A stretch of 64,000 nt of DNA from the NCBI GenBank assembly GCA_963696105.1, contig CAVOIP010000003.1, positions 335,949 through 399,948 of the forward strand. The letters are read 5' to 3'. The notes under the pieces are model-generated. The model was given only the letters and a program-made list of their open reading frames with translations, searched no databases and was not told where the DNA came from. Source of the stretch: CAVRTM01 sp963696105 (GTDB taxonomy: Bacteria > Actinomycetota > Actinomycetes > Actinomycetales > Dermatophilaceae). The position numbers and the translations under genes are program-made. Each line of letters starts with the position of its first letter. The first letter of the stretch is position 1. Shown here piece after piece: positions 1 through 13,626 of the stretch.

Positions 1-401
1 GCCCGCCACAGGTTGTAGATCGGCGTGACGAGGCTGATGACCGGGAAGATGGACACGGCCAGGGCCGTGGTGAGGATGAGCTTCTTGCCCGGGAAGTCCA
101 GGCGGGCGATGGCGTACGCCGCGAACGTCGCGAGGACCACGCTGATCAGCGTGGCGGACAGGCACACCACGATCGAGTTGCCCAGCGCCGGCAGGAACAG
201 GTCCTTCGCCCCGCCGGTCAGGATGAGCGCGTAGTTGCTCCAGGAGATGTGCGCCGGGAAGAACTGCCCGTCGGCCAGGTCGCTGCTCGGCTTGAGCGAC
301 AGCGACAGCATCCACAGGATCGGGATGATCGAGTACAAGATGATCGGGATCGCGCCGATCCCGAGCCACGTCTTGGCCCTCGTGGAGAGGTTGGACTCCA
401 T
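1..401 (-). CDS. Sugar ABC transporter permease, MalG/SugB type (3' end beyond window)
   Basis: About 133 N-terminal residues are visible, starting at ATG 401-399; the rest runs off the left edge. The product should be the second inner-membrane permease of a carbohydrate importer. A first membrane helix lies at residues 14-36 (GIGAIPIILYSIIPILWM), then an extracytoplasmic stretch ending ISWSNY, then helices with NSIVVCLSATLISVVLATFA and FPGKKLI, which match the MalG family. It follows the MalF-type gene with only one base between stop and start, so translation is probably coupled. The substrate is inferred from the LpqY-like binding protein upstream. The EAA loop that contacts the ATPase is not in view. 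Confidence 0.9.
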   Translation of the reverse strand, partial: MESNLSTRAKTWLGIGAIPIILYSIIPILWMLSLSLKPSSDLADGQFFPAHISWSNYALILTGGAKDLFLPALGNSIVVCLSATLISVVLATFAAYAIARLDFPGKKLILTTALAVSIFPVISLVTPIYNLWR

Positions 402-402
402 C

Positions 403-1371
403 TCAGTCCCCCTTCACCTGGGCGAGGTCGACCTTGAACGCCTTGACGAAGACCACGCAGATCCCCACCACGATGAGGAACAGCAGCACCGACACGGCCG
501 ACCCCATGCCGATCTCCGCCCGGCTGATCGTCTGGTTGTAGGCGACCAGCGACACGGTGGAGGTGTTCTGGGACCCGCCGGTCATGATGAAGACGTTGTC
601 GAAGATACGGAACGCGTCGAGGGTCCTGAAGAGCAGGGCCACCATGATCGCCGCCTTCATGTTCGGCAGCGTCACCTTGTACAGGCGCTGCCAGAACGTG
701 GCGCCGTCGACCTTGGCGGCCTCGTCCAGCGCGCTGTCGATCTGCGCCAGCCCGGCGAGCAGCAGCAGGGACATGAACGGCGTCGTCTTCCAGATCTCCG
801 AGAGGCAGATGATCGCCAGCGAGGACCAGGTGCCACCGAACCAGTCGTACGTCAGCGGGAACGCGCCGAAGGTGAGGGTGTGGAACCAGTGGTTGGCGAA
901 GCCGGAGTCGACGGCGAAGGCGTACTTCCAGGCGAACGCCGAGACCACGGTGATGATGGCGTAGGGCAGGAGGATCACCGTCCGCAGCGTCCGGCGCGGG
1001 ATGACGATGCGGTTCATCACCATGGCCAGCGCCATGCCGAGCACGAACTCCACCACGACCGTGACCACGGTGATCACCACCGTGATGCCCACGGCCGCCC
1101 ACCACAGGCTGTCGGTGAGGATGACCCAGTAGTTGCGCAGCAGGACGAAGCTGCGCGCGCTCGGGTCGGTGAGGCGGTAGTTGAACAGCGACAGCCACAC
1201 CGCGTTGATGATCGGGTACGCCGTGACGGCGAGCATGATGACGAACGCCGGGCCGGCGAGCTTCCAGCCGAGTGAGCGCTCGGCCCGGGCGCGGTCGGAC
1301 AGCCGTGCCTTCGGTGCCTGGTGGGCCTGCGCGGTGGTCCCCTGACCGGTGTCGTCCGCGAGGGTCGTCAT
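403..1371 (-). CDS. Sugar ABC transporter permease, MalF/SugA type
   Basis: 322 residues, the usual length for the MalF-like partner permease. An unusually polar N-terminal tail (about 35 residues) precedes the first helix (AGPAFVIMLAVTAYPIINAVWLS, shown only by its first and last parts: AGPAFVIML and YPIINAVW). The loop EAAKVDGATFWQRLYKVTLP near residues 215-235 is the EAA motif that docks on the ATPase. Its start overlaps the stop of the binding-protein gene by four bases (ATGA, 1368-1371), and the MalG gene begins one base after its stop. The three genes form one operon. No ATPase gene is visible; it may lie further left or a shared MsmK-type ATPase may be used. Confidence 0.93.
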   Translation of the reverse strand: MTTLADDTGQGTTAQAHQAPKARLSDRARAERSLGWKLAGPAFVIMLAVTAYPIINAVWLSLFNYRLTDPSARSFVLLRNYWVILTDSLWWAAVGITVVITVVTVVVEFVLGMALAMVMNRIVIPRRTLRTVILLPYAIITVVSAFAWKYAFAVDSGFANHWFHTLTFGAFPLTYDWFGGTWSSLAIICLSEIWKTTPFMSLLLLAGLAQIDSALDEAAKVDGATFWQRLYKVTLPNMKAAIMVALLFRTLDAFRIFDNVFIMTGGSQNTSTVSLVAYNQTISRAEIGMGSAVSVLLFLIVVGICVVFVKAFKVDLAQVKGD

Positions 1372-2678
1372 AGCAGCGCGTCTCCCTTCAGCACGGAGGT
1401 GATCAGGTCCGTCGCGGCGGCGGGCGTGGTGGTGGGGTTCACCGAGTTCGGCGGGCTGAACTCCCGCTGCAGGCCCGTGGAGATGTCCCCGTAGTACTGG
1501 CTCTGTGGACGTGGCGCAGCGGCGTCGAGCGACGCCCGGATGAGGGCGGCCATGGGCAGCTGCTTGATGATCGCCGGGTCGTCATAGACGGTCTTGTTGG
1601 CGGCCGGGTTGCCGGTGCCGAGCATGTACAGCGTCTGGTGCGCCGGGGAGGTGATGCACTTGGCGGCGTCGTACGCCAGGTCGGGGTGCTTGCTGAAGGC
1701 ACCCACGCCCAGCTCGATGCCCCCGAACGGCGGCGCGGAGGGCTTCCCGGCCACCGTCTCGGGATACTTCGCCCAGCCGATGTCGTCGATGAACTTCACC
1801 CCGTTGGTCGGCAGCGCCGCCCAGGTGTAGGGCCAGTTGACCAGGAACCCGCTCGTGTCCTTGTTGGAGAACAGGTTCAGCGCCTCGGTCTCGGTGGTCG
1901 ACGAGAGGGCCGGACCACCCACGCCGGTCACGGCCACCTGCCGGATCAGCGCAGTGGCCGCCTTGCCGGCCGGGCTCTCCAGGCCCAGCCGCACCCGTTC
2001 GGCGGTGGCCCCGGGGTTGAGCAGGATCTTGCCCCCCGCACCGGCGATGAGGGCGTTGATCCAGACGACGTAGCCCTCGTAGCGGCTGGCCTGCACGCCG
2101 ATGGTCTTCTTCTGCGACCGCGCAGCCGTGATCAGCTGCTCCCAGGTCACCGGCCGGGTCATGTCCAGCCCGGCCGCCTTGGCCACGCTCTTGCGGTACC
2201 AGAGCAGCTGGGTGTTGGCCCAGAACGGCACGGCGACCAGCGACCCCTTCCAGGTGGCGGCCTGCACCGCGGCGCTGACCGTGTCCTTGGTGAAACCGGC
2301 CGCCATGTCCTTCGGCACCGGCGCCAGGAACTTCGCCTCGGCGAACTCCGCGACGAACACCGGGTCGATGCTCATCAGGTCGATGCCCGCGTCCTTGGCG
2401 GCCAGCCGGCGCAGGAGCTGCTGACGCTGGTCGCTGGCGCTGTTGGGCAGCAGCTGCACCCGGATGGCGTACCGGCCGCCGGCGGCATCGGTGCACTCCT
2501 TGGCGATCTGGGCCTGGCCCTTCTTGGCGGGGTCGGACCCTCCGCCGTCGGGGTTGATGTACCACGTCAGCATCGGCTTGCCCCCCGCCGAGCTCTGGCC
2601 GCTGCCACAGGCGGTCAACCCGGGTCCCACGGTGACGCCGACGGCCAGGGCCGCCGCGACGGCTGTGCGTCTGCGCAT
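1368..2678 (-). CDS. Sugar-binding lipoprotein of ABC importer, LpqY-like
   Basis: 436 residues with a lipoprotein signal peptide: MRRRTAVAAALAVG followed by the lipobox LTAC at about residue 24. The mature N-terminus has TWYINPDGGG, then QLLPNSASDQRQQLLRRLAA and an acidic DLMSIDP stretch. To my recollection these are hallmarks of the mycobacterial trehalose-binding protein LpqY and relatives, so trehalose or a similar disaccharide is the likely ligand; this is inference. The gene heads an operon with two permeases (ATGA overlap). The ATG at 2678 has a good ribosome site (GGAAGGGGCGACC-ATG). The product is expected on the outer face of the membrane. Confidence 0.9.
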   Translation of the reverse strand: MRRRTAVAAALAVGVTVGPGLTACGSGQSSAGGKPMLTWYINPDGGGSDPAKKGQAQIAKECTDAAGGRYAIRVQLLPNSASDQRQQLLRRLAAKDAGIDLMSIDPVFVAEFAEAKFLAPVPKDMAAGFTKDTVSAAVQAATWKGSLVAVPFWANTQLLWYRKSVAKAAGLDMTRPVTWEQLITAARSQKKTIGVQASRYEGYVVWINALIAGAGGKILLNPGATAERVRLGLESPAGKAATALIRQVAVTGVGGPALSSTTETEALNLFSNKDTSGFLVNWPYTWAALPTNGVKFIDDIGWAKYPETVAGKPSAPPFGGIELGVGAFSKHPDLAYDAAKCITSPAHQTLYMLGTGNPAANKTVYDDPAIIKQLPMAALIRASLDAAAPRPQSQYYGDISTGLQREFSPPNSVNPTTTPAAATDLITSVLKGDALL

Positions 2679-2771
2679 GGTCGCCCCTTCCGACAGAGGA
2701 ACCGGTGCTGCGGGCCAGCGCCACGCGCAAGAGAACGCGGAGCGCGAGGTCGGAGCCCCGGCGTGGCATCA

Positions 2772-2781
2772 GGTGTACACC
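2772..2781. promoter_or_regulatory. Short palindrome upstream of the sugar importer operon
   Basis: GGTGTACACC is a perfect 10-bp palindrome about 95 bp before the start of the binding-protein gene. It lies in the only spacer that could hold the operon's promoter. Sugar operons are often under LacI/GntR repressors with palindromic sites, but ten bases is weak evidence. Confidence 0.25.
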
Positions 2782-2835
2782 CGCCGCCGCCGCTTGACCA
2801 CCCTCTGCACCGTCGAGCGCCGCGCGCTCACGAGG

Positions 2836-4989
2836 TCAGCCGTCGGCCTCGAGCACCGCCGCCTCCGGCTCGTTCCGGGCCGGCTGCTCCACCGTCGCCG
2901 GCTGTGGCGCACCGACGTGCAGGGCGACGAGCAGCGTCATGTCGTCGTCGCGTTCGGGTCCGGCCATCGCCGTCATGACGGCATCCGCCAGGGCCTGTGG
3001 GTCGCGGGCGTGCCGCGCCGCCAGCCGGCCGACCGCGCTGATGAAGTCCGGCAGCCCCGGGTCCAAACCGGTACGGCGGTGCTCGACCATGCCGTCGCTG
3101 TAGAGGACGAGCAGGCTTCCCACGGGCACGTCGACCACGGCGTCCTCCCGCGCGTCGCTGGGTGCGCCCAGCGGCGGCGACCCACCGGCGTACACGGGCG
3201 TGACCTGACCGTCGGGGGTGACCAGCAGGGGAGGCAGGTGGCCCGCGCGGGCCACGCGGGCGACGCACGTGTCGAGGTCCAGCAGGATGTAGGCCACGGT
3301 GGCGATCTCGTCCGGGTCCAGGTCGAGCGTGACGCGGTCCAGCGCGTCCAGCACCACCGCCGGTGAGGGGTCGATCGCCGTGAGGGAGCGCAGCGTCGTG
3401 CGCATCTGCCCCATCAGTGCGGCGGCATGCAGGCCCTTGCCCATGACGTCGCCGACCACGAGCGCGACCTGCTGGTCGCTGACCTCCACGCAGTCGTACC
3501 AGTCCCCTCCGACGCGCAGGCCGCTCTCACCGGCGACGTACCGGGCCGCCAGCGACACGTCCCGGCGCACCGGCAGGCGTGACGGCAGCAGCGACTCCTG
3601 CAGGGTGTTCGCCGCGGTGACCTGGTCGTCGTACGCCTGCGCCCGGGCGATCGCCTGGCCCCCCTGGGCAGCGAGCCCCGTGAGCAGCTCGCGCCGGGAC
3701 CGGGTCCACGTCGACGGCTCCGTGCCCCAGACCACCAGGGTGCCGATCACCTCCCCGTTCACGAGGATCGGCAGGACGGCCGCCGTGGCCGCGTCGGCCA
3801 TGGGCATACCGGTGAGCCCGGGGAACTGGCCCTGCACCTCCTCCTCGCTGCTGAGGAAGGAAGGCCTGCGGGTGAGGACCGCCCGCGGGCCGGGCAGAGG
3901 GGCGTCCCAGCCGAGGTGCTCGATCCGCGCGCGCATCGTCGCGTCGTACCCGGCCGTGCCCAGGACGCGCAGGGAGCTGCCCCCGTCGGCGCTGAGGACG
4001 ACGGCGTGCGGCACCTCCGACAACGCCACGGCATCGGCGCAGAGGACGGTGGCGACCTCGTCGGGCGTGACGGCCCGCGAGAGGTCCTCGGCGCACCGCA
4101 GCAGCTGCGCGGTGCGGGCGAGGGAGCCGCGGAGCTGGCCCTCACGGCGCAACAGCTCGGTGTCCGCGTAGGACTCGACGTCACGCAGCTGCGCGAGGAC
4201 CGCCCACGTGCAGCCGAAGGCCAGCACGGCGTACGTCGCCACCCGCACGGACAGGCTCGACCACCACACCGGCTCGAACCTCGCCTCGCTGACCGCGCTG
4301 AGCACCACGTCGTACGCCGACAGGAACAGCCCGACTCCCACCCAGCCCCTCAGTGCCGTGGGGGCCCGCCCGACCCGCCAGACCCACAGGACTGCCGCCA
4401 GGGCGACCACGACGGCAAGCAGCCACTGCACTGCCACCAGCGCCGGGGTGTAGACGCCGTCGGGCCGCAGCAGGAACGGCAGGGGCACCGCGTTCACCGC
4501 CAGCAGCACCCCCAGCACCACGCCGGCGGCGACAGCAGGGAGCCGCCACCGCCGGTCGACACCGAGGGCACCAGCGACGGCGCCCGCGGCCAGGGCGCCG
4601 TGGTAGAGCAGGAAGAGCCCGCTCCGGCTCTGCCCGCTGGTCCCCAGCGGCCCTCCACCATGGCTGATCTCCGGGAACGAGAGCAGCTGCAGGGCCAGCA
4701 CGACCACAGAGACGAGCAGGCCCGCGCTCACCCACTGCAGCGCAGGGTCCTCCTCGGCCCGGGCGCGCGAGCCGAGGACCGCCAGCGCGACCGCTGCCAG
4801 CACCGGCACCGCTGCGAACAGCACCACGGCCCACCCCCGCGGCGGCACGCCGCGGGTGAACAGCGTGACCCCGTACGCCAGGCAGGCGAACGCCGTGGTT
4901 CCCAGCGCGACGTACACGTCCAGGCGGCGGGTGGGTCCCGGCGTCCGCGGGTCCAGCTCCACCGTCTCCGACCGGCCGAACAGTGCCAC
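2836..4989 (-). CDS. Membrane-anchored GAF / SpoIIE-type serine phosphatase
   Basis: 717 residues from GTG 4989, chosen because AGGA sits seven bases upstream; longer in-frame starts exist but read through low-quality sequence. About eight membrane helices fill residues 25-270. A GAF-like sensor follows (about 300-470), and a PPM/SpoIIE phosphatase domain occupies about 500-700 with the metal-binding acids visible in GGDWYD, GDVMGKG, SDGM and DDDMTLL. Proteins of this kind dephosphorylate STAS-domain anti-anti-sigma factors or similar targets in response to a membrane or cytosolic cue. No anti-sigma kinase is next to it. It diverges from a SulP transporter carrying a STAS domain, across a spacer with an inverted repeat. 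Confidence 0.88.
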   Translation of the reverse strand: MALFGRSETVELDPRTPGPTRRLDVYVALGTTAFACLAYGVTLFTRGVPPRGWAVVLFAAVPVLAAVALAVLGSRARAEEDPALQWVSAGLLVSVVVLALQLLSFPEISHGGGPLGTSGQSRSGLFLLYHGALAAGAVAGALGVDRRWRLPAVAAGVVLGVLLAVNAVPLPFLLRPDGVYTPALVAVQWLLAVVVALAAVLWVWRVGRAPTALRGWVGVGLFLSAYDVVLSAVSEARFEPVWWSSLSVRVATYAVLAFGCTWAVLAQLRDVESYADTELLRREGQLRGSLARTAQLLRCAEDLSRAVTPDEVATVLCADAVALSEVPHAVVLSADGGSSLRVLGTAGYDATMRARIEHLGWDAPLPGPRAVLTRRPSFLSSEEEVQGQFPGLTGMPMADAATAAVLPILVNGEVIGTLVVWGTEPSTWTRSRRELLTGLAAQGGQAIARAQAYDDQVTAANTLQESLLPSRLPVRRDVSLAARYVAGESGLRVGGDWYDCVEVSDQQVALVVGDVMGKGLHAAALMGQMRTTLRSLTAIDPSPAVVLDALDRVTLDLDPDEIATVAYILLDLDTCVARVARAGHLPPLLVTPDGQVTPVYAGGSPPLGAPSDAREDAVVDVPVGSLLVLYSDGMVEHRRTGLDPGLPDFISAVGRLAARHARDPQALADAVMTAMAGPERDDDMTLLVALHVGAPQPATVEQPARNEPEAAVLEADG

Positions 4990-4997
4990 CCGGTCAT

Positions 4998-5025
4998 CCT
5001 GACAGCCGTCACCTTCTCTGTCAGG
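4998..5025. promoter_or_regulatory. Inverted repeat in divergent phosphatase/SulP spacer
   Basis: CCTGACAG at 4998-5005 and CTGTCAGG at 5018-5025 are perfect 8-bp arms with 12 bases between, giving half-site centres about two helical turns apart. The spacer between the two divergent starts is only about 90 bp, so a bound dimer could affect both genes. It could also be a chance stem-loop in the phosphatase leader. Confidence 0.4.
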
Positions 5026-5080
5026 TTGTGCGCCCTGCGTCGGGACGACGTCACCGCCCGGTCCTCGCCGCCCGGATAGC

Positions 5081-6883
5081 GTGGCGGTCGTGGCCCGAGG
5101 GAACCGACGCGACCACCCGCCGCTGCGGCAGCGGATGCTGCCGGGAGCCACCTTGCTGCGCGCCTACCAGCGGGACTGGCTGCGCGTCGACGTCCTGGCA
5201 GGCCTGACCGTCGCGGCGTACCTGGTACCGCAGGTCATGGCGTACGCCGCGGTCGCCGGTCTGCCGCCGGCCGCTGGGCTCTGGGCGACGGCCGCCGCCA
5301 TGGTCGTCTACGTGCTGCTCGGCTCCTCCCGGCAGCTCTCGGTCGGGGCGGAGTCCACGACGGCCCTGATGACGGCCGTGGCCCTGGGCGCCCTCGCCCG
5401 GGGAGACCCGGCCCGCTATGCGGGCCTGGCCGCAGGGCTGGCCATCGTGGTCGGGCTGATCTGCTTCGGGGGGCGCCTCCTGCGCCTGGGCTTCCTCGCC
5501 GACCTGCTGTCCAAACCGGTCCTCGTCGGCTACATGGCCGGGGTCGCCGTGATCATGGTGAGCGGCCAGCTGGGCAGACTCACCGGCCTGGCGATCGACG
5601 CGAGCTCGTTCGCCGGCGAGCTGTCGTACGTGGCCAGGCACGTCGGCGACATCCACCTGCCCACCGTGGCCCTGGCAGCCGGCCTGCTGGTGGTCCTGTT
5701 CACCCTCGACCGGCTCACGCCGCGGCTGCCCGTGCTGCTGGTCGGGATGCTGCTGGCCACGGTGGCGGTTGCCCTCCTCGGCCTCCAGCAGCGCGGGATC
5801 GCCGTGGTCGGTCCCCTCCCGGCAGGGCTGCCGCGGCCGCAGGTACCCGCGATCTCGCTCGCCGACGGGCTGCACCTGCTACCGGCGGCGCTCGGGGTCG
5901 CCATGGTGGCGTTCTCCGACAACATGCTGACGGGCAGGTCCTTCGCCAGCCGCCACCATGACACGGTCGACAGCAACCAGGAGCTGCTGGCGCTCGGGAC
6001 GGCCAACATCGCCGCCGGCCTGGTGCAGGGATTCCCGATCAGCAGCAGCGGTAGCCGCACCGCGATCGCCGACGCGCTCGGCAGCCGCAGCCAGCTGTAC
6101 TCACTGGTGGCGGTCGGGGGCATCGCCGGCACGGTGTTCTTCCTGCGCCCGGTGCTGTCGGCCTTCCCCACCGCCGCCCTCGGTGCGGTGGTCGTCTACG
6201 CCGCGGTCCGCCTCGTGGACGTCGGCGAGCTGCGGCGGATCGCCCGGTTCCGCCGCACCGAGCTGCTCCTCGCCGTCGCGACCACGGTCGCCGTCCTCGT
6301 CCTCGGCGTGCTCGGCGGGGTCCTGGTGGCCCTGTCGTTGTCCCTGCTGGACCTGTTGCACCGGGTGTCACGTCCGCACGACGGCGTGCTCGGCTTCGTG
6401 CCCGGGGTCGGCGGGATGCACGACGTCGACGACTACGCCGACGCCCGCCTGGTGAGCGGCCTGGTGGTCTACCGCTACGACTCCCCGCTCTTCTTCGCCA
6501 ACGCCGACAACTTCCGCACCCGCGCGCTGGAGTCCGTCGACATGGTGGGACCGTCCGTGCAGTGGTTCGTCCTGAACGCCGAGGCCAACGTCAGCGTCGA
6601 CATCACCGCCGTCGACGCGCTGGAGGAGGTCCGCTCGCAGCTGCAGGACCGCGGCATCGTGTTCGCCATGGCCCGGGTCAAGCAGGACCTGCGCCGGGAC
6701 CTGCAGGCCGCCGGCTTCCTCGACGTCGTCGGCAGCGACCGGATCTTCATGACGCTGCCGGAGTCGGTGGATGCCTACGTGCGCTGGTACGTCGAGCGGT
6801 ACGGGTCGCCGCCACCTCGGGTGACTCCCCCTGCCGTGGAGCAGCACCCCGACGCCGGCCCAGGGCCTGACCCACCCCGATGA
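5081..6883 (+). CDS. SulP family anion transporter with STAS domain
   Basis: 600 residues, normal for SulP (SLC26-like) transporters. After a short cytosolic start, LRVDVLAGLTVAAYLVPQ and MAYAAVAGLPPAAGLWA match the SulP signature; the membrane part spans about residues 20-430. The segment around SSSGSRTAIADALG is also family-typical. A cytosolic STAS domain fills about 450-570 (VVYRYDSPLFFANAD; then SVDITAVDALEEV, where the DIT position matches the phosphorylatable site of SpoIIAA-like proteins). The substrate may be sulfate, bicarbonate or a carboxylate; sequence alone does not decide. Start is GTG 5081 or GTG 5090; neither has a strong ribosome site. Confidence 0.92.
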   Translation: MAVVARGNRRDHPPLRQRMLPGATLLRAYQRDWLRVDVLAGLTVAAYLVPQVMAYAAVAGLPPAAGLWATAAAMVVYVLLGSSRQLSVGAESTTALMTAVALGALARGDPARYAGLAAGLAIVVGLICFGGRLLRLGFLADLLSKPVLVGYMAGVAVIMVSGQLGRLTGLAIDASSFAGELSYVARHVGDIHLPTVALAAGLLVVLFTLDRLTPRLPVLLVGMLLATVAVALLGLQQRGIAVVGPLPAGLPRPQVPAISLADGLHLLPAALGVAMVAFSDNMLTGRSFASRHHDTVDSNQELLALGTANIAAGLVQGFPISSSGSRTAIADALGSRSQLYSLVAVGGIAGTVFFLRPVLSAFPTAALGAVVVYAAVRLVDVGELRRIARFRRTELLLAVATTVAVLVLGVLGGVLVALSLSLLDLLHRVSRPHDGVLGFVPGVGGMHDVDDYADARLVSGLVVYRYDSPLFFANADNFRTRALESVDMVGPSVQWFVLNAEANVSVDITAVDALEEVRSQLQDRGIVFAMARVKQDLRRDLQAAGFLDVVGSDRIFMTLPESVDAYVRWYVERYGSPPPRVTPPAVEQHPDAGPGPDPPR

Positions 6884-6899
6884 CGCCCCGGTGCCGACG

Positions 6900-7415
6900 T
6901 CAGGCAGGATCGAGTGCGCTCAGCACCGCGGCCGTCACCACGCCGTACGCGGCGTGTGGCACCAGGTCTGCGGCCCAGTCACCGGCCGACCAGGTGCGCG
7001 GGTCGGTCACGCCGAACAGCGTCATCGGGACGTTGCCGACCAGCAGCGCCACGGTGGTTGCCACGACGACGCCGACGGCCGGTCGTGGTCGCCAGCCCGC
7101 GGCGCGGACCACTCCGAGGAACCCGCCGGCCGCGACGCCGGCAGCCAGCCCGCTCAGGGCGCCCAGCCCGGAGAGCCGGTTCTGCCGGGCCTCGTCGTTG
7201 CCCGGGACGGCGACGTGTGCGAGGCCCGACAGTCGCTCCATGGTGTCCTCGGGGGTGCTGCTGGCCGGACGCGCCCGCAGGACCATGTCCGCGTACGTCG
7301 TGGCGTCGAGGGCGGTGGTGCCGGCCGCACCCGCAGCGGCGCCGAGCAGTGCACCGCGAAGCAGCCCGCCGGCACCGCGGACGCCGGGCACCGAGCGGGA
7401 CAGGAGGAACACCAT
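6900..7415 (-). CDS. Small integral membrane protein of unknown function
   Basis: 171 residues from ATG 7415 (weak GAGG ribosome site). Hydrophobic Gly/Ala-rich segments lie at about 15-38, 83-105, 113-135 and 150-167, giving about four helices. The motif TTALDATTYADMVLRARP after the first helix is distinctive, and I believe it recurs in uncharacterised actinobacterial membrane proteins. The gene converges on the SulP gene with 16 bp between stops, and its start lies 110 bp from the rRNA terminator. Nothing suggests a specific role. Confidence 0.75.
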   Translation of the reverse strand: MVFLLSRSVPGVRGAGGLLRGALLGAAAGAAGTTALDATTYADMVLRARPASSTPEDTMERLSGLAHVAVPGNDEARQNRLSGLGALSGLAAGVAAGGFLGVVRAAGWRPRPAVGVVVATTVALLVGNVPMTLFGVTDPRTWSAGDWAADLVPHAAYGVVTAAVLSALDPA

Positions 7416-7522
7416 GGCGAGCCTCGTTTCCCGGCGCACCCTCGGCGCCGTCGGTTGATCGTGCCTGTCGGCGCGGCTTCCCGGCAACACTCGAGGTCTG
7501 CCGCAGCGTGGCGGCGGGCATG

Positions 7523-7563
7523 CGAAAGAGCCCCACCCCCGGGCAGGGGGTGGGGCTCTTTCG
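7523..7563 (-). terminator. Terminator of the rRNA operon
   Basis: An 18-bp perfect stem (arms 7523-7540 and 7546-7563) with a 5-base loop lies just beyond the 3' end of 5S rRNA. On the minus strand the second arm ends in CTCTTTCG, a weak U-rich end. The arm is long and GC-rich, as expected for rRNA operon terminators. Confidence 0.9.
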
Positions 7564-7572
7564 TGAATGTTT

Positions 7573-7689
7573 GTCCGGCGGCGTCCTACTCTCCCACACC
7601 GTTCCCAGTGCAGTACCATCGGCGCTGAAGGGCTTAGCTTCCGGGTTCGGAATGGGACCGGGCGTTTCCCCTTCGCTATGACCGCCGTA
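7573..7689 (-). rRNA. rrf: 5S ribosomal RNA
   Basis: About 117 bases. Read on the minus strand it begins GTTACGGCGGTCATAGCG and ends GGACGCCGCCGGAC, so both ends pair to form helix I. The internal CCCATTCCGAACCCGG is the universal 5S loop. It is the last gene of the operon, 130 bp after 23S. Confidence 0.96.
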
Positions 7690-7791
7690 ACCCTAGAGAG
7701 ACACACCCACCCAACCGGTGGGGTGCGGGTTACCAGCAACAAGCAAAAGTATGGTGTTGTGGTTTGTTACCCCGACTGTATCTCGGGAACC

Positions 7792-7817
7792 ACACAGTGG
7801 ACGCGTAGCATCTTTGT
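7792..7817 (-). other. 3' half of the 23S processing stem
   Basis: This segment is complementary to 10934-10958 apart from one bulged base, giving about 25 base pairs that enclose the 23S rRNA. It is the expected RNase III processing stem. Confidence 0.85.
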
Positions 7818-7819
7818 AT

Positions 7820-12918
<5,099 letters not shown>

Positions 12919-13130
12919 TGTTTCACACCCACCACACCCCAAAAAGGGGCCCGGCAGGAAAAACAAACCCCGAAGGGTAACTGATTCCAGCTGAAACAGA
13001 ACCAAGCCCGCTGGACTTGAATTCCAAACAATCAACCAAAGGAAAACACGCAACCACCAGCACCAGACCCCCTCCCCACAAAGGAAGAAGACCCAAAACC
13101 CGTGGCCACGCAAAACATTGGCATCGATTT

Positions 13131-13165
13131 TTGGCACGCTGTTGAGTTCTCAAGTGTCGGACACG
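13131..13165 (-). promoter_or_regulatory. Conserved rRNA leader motif
   Basis: On the minus strand ACTTGAGAACTCAACAGCG lies about 220 bp before 16S. It is the leader element seen in many actinobacterial rRNA operons, linked to antitermination or processing, and it is echoed before 23S. The leader between this motif and 16S (12919-13130) has no gene. Confidence 0.7.
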
Positions 13166-13207
13166 CACCATCACACGACTTCCACCGCGCTCCGGGGCAA
13201 CCACACC

Positions 13208-13237
13208 AACTTATCTCACCCAGCCCCACCGGTCCAA
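13208..13237 (-). promoter_or_regulatory. Candidate rRNA operon promoter
   Basis: On the minus strand TTGGAC (13237-13232) and TAAGTT (13213-13208) are 18 bases apart, a reasonable vegetative -35/-10 pair upstream of the leader motif. Other promoters may exist further upstream. Confidence 0.45.
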
Positions 13238-13626
13238 ATCGCCTGCCCGCCTCACGACGACCATGATCTGCACCTGCTGGAGCCTTGTGGGCTGACTTCT
13301 TCACGCTAACCCGCCGGGCGTTCGGCCTCCAAATCGCCATATTCACCGTGCGGTGAAACGATCTGGTGGGGGGACGCCGCCTCGGGGGCAACCCGAAGAC
13401 GATAACCGCTGAGGGCTCGACGCTCCAAATTGGGTTGGCGGCGACTGGCTGCCTTTCCTGAGCGCGCCGGCTGCCGGCTCCACGGTGGTCCAAGGCGCCG
13501 GCGGATGGTCGACAGCGCCCGTCGACCTCCGCCTGGCCTCCACGTGCTCCTCAGGGACGACGTCCCGCGCGTGAGCAGGGTCGTACCCACATGTTCGCCG
13601 ACGCCGATGGTGGGTAAACAGCGGTC
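13238..13626. other. Gene-free stretch upstream of the rRNA operon
   Basis: About 390 bp between the rRNA promoter candidate and the SRPBCC gene. It holds the palindrome TTCACCG-TG-CGGTGAA at 13342-13357 (7-bp arms), about 105 bp upstream of the promoter candidate, which could be an operator or an upstream activator site. No convincing coding sequence is seen on either strand. Confidence 0.5.

Noticed and set aside
5051..5875. 274-codon minus-strand frame
   Set aside because: Antisense to SulP, rich in Gln/Arg/His typical of shadow frames.
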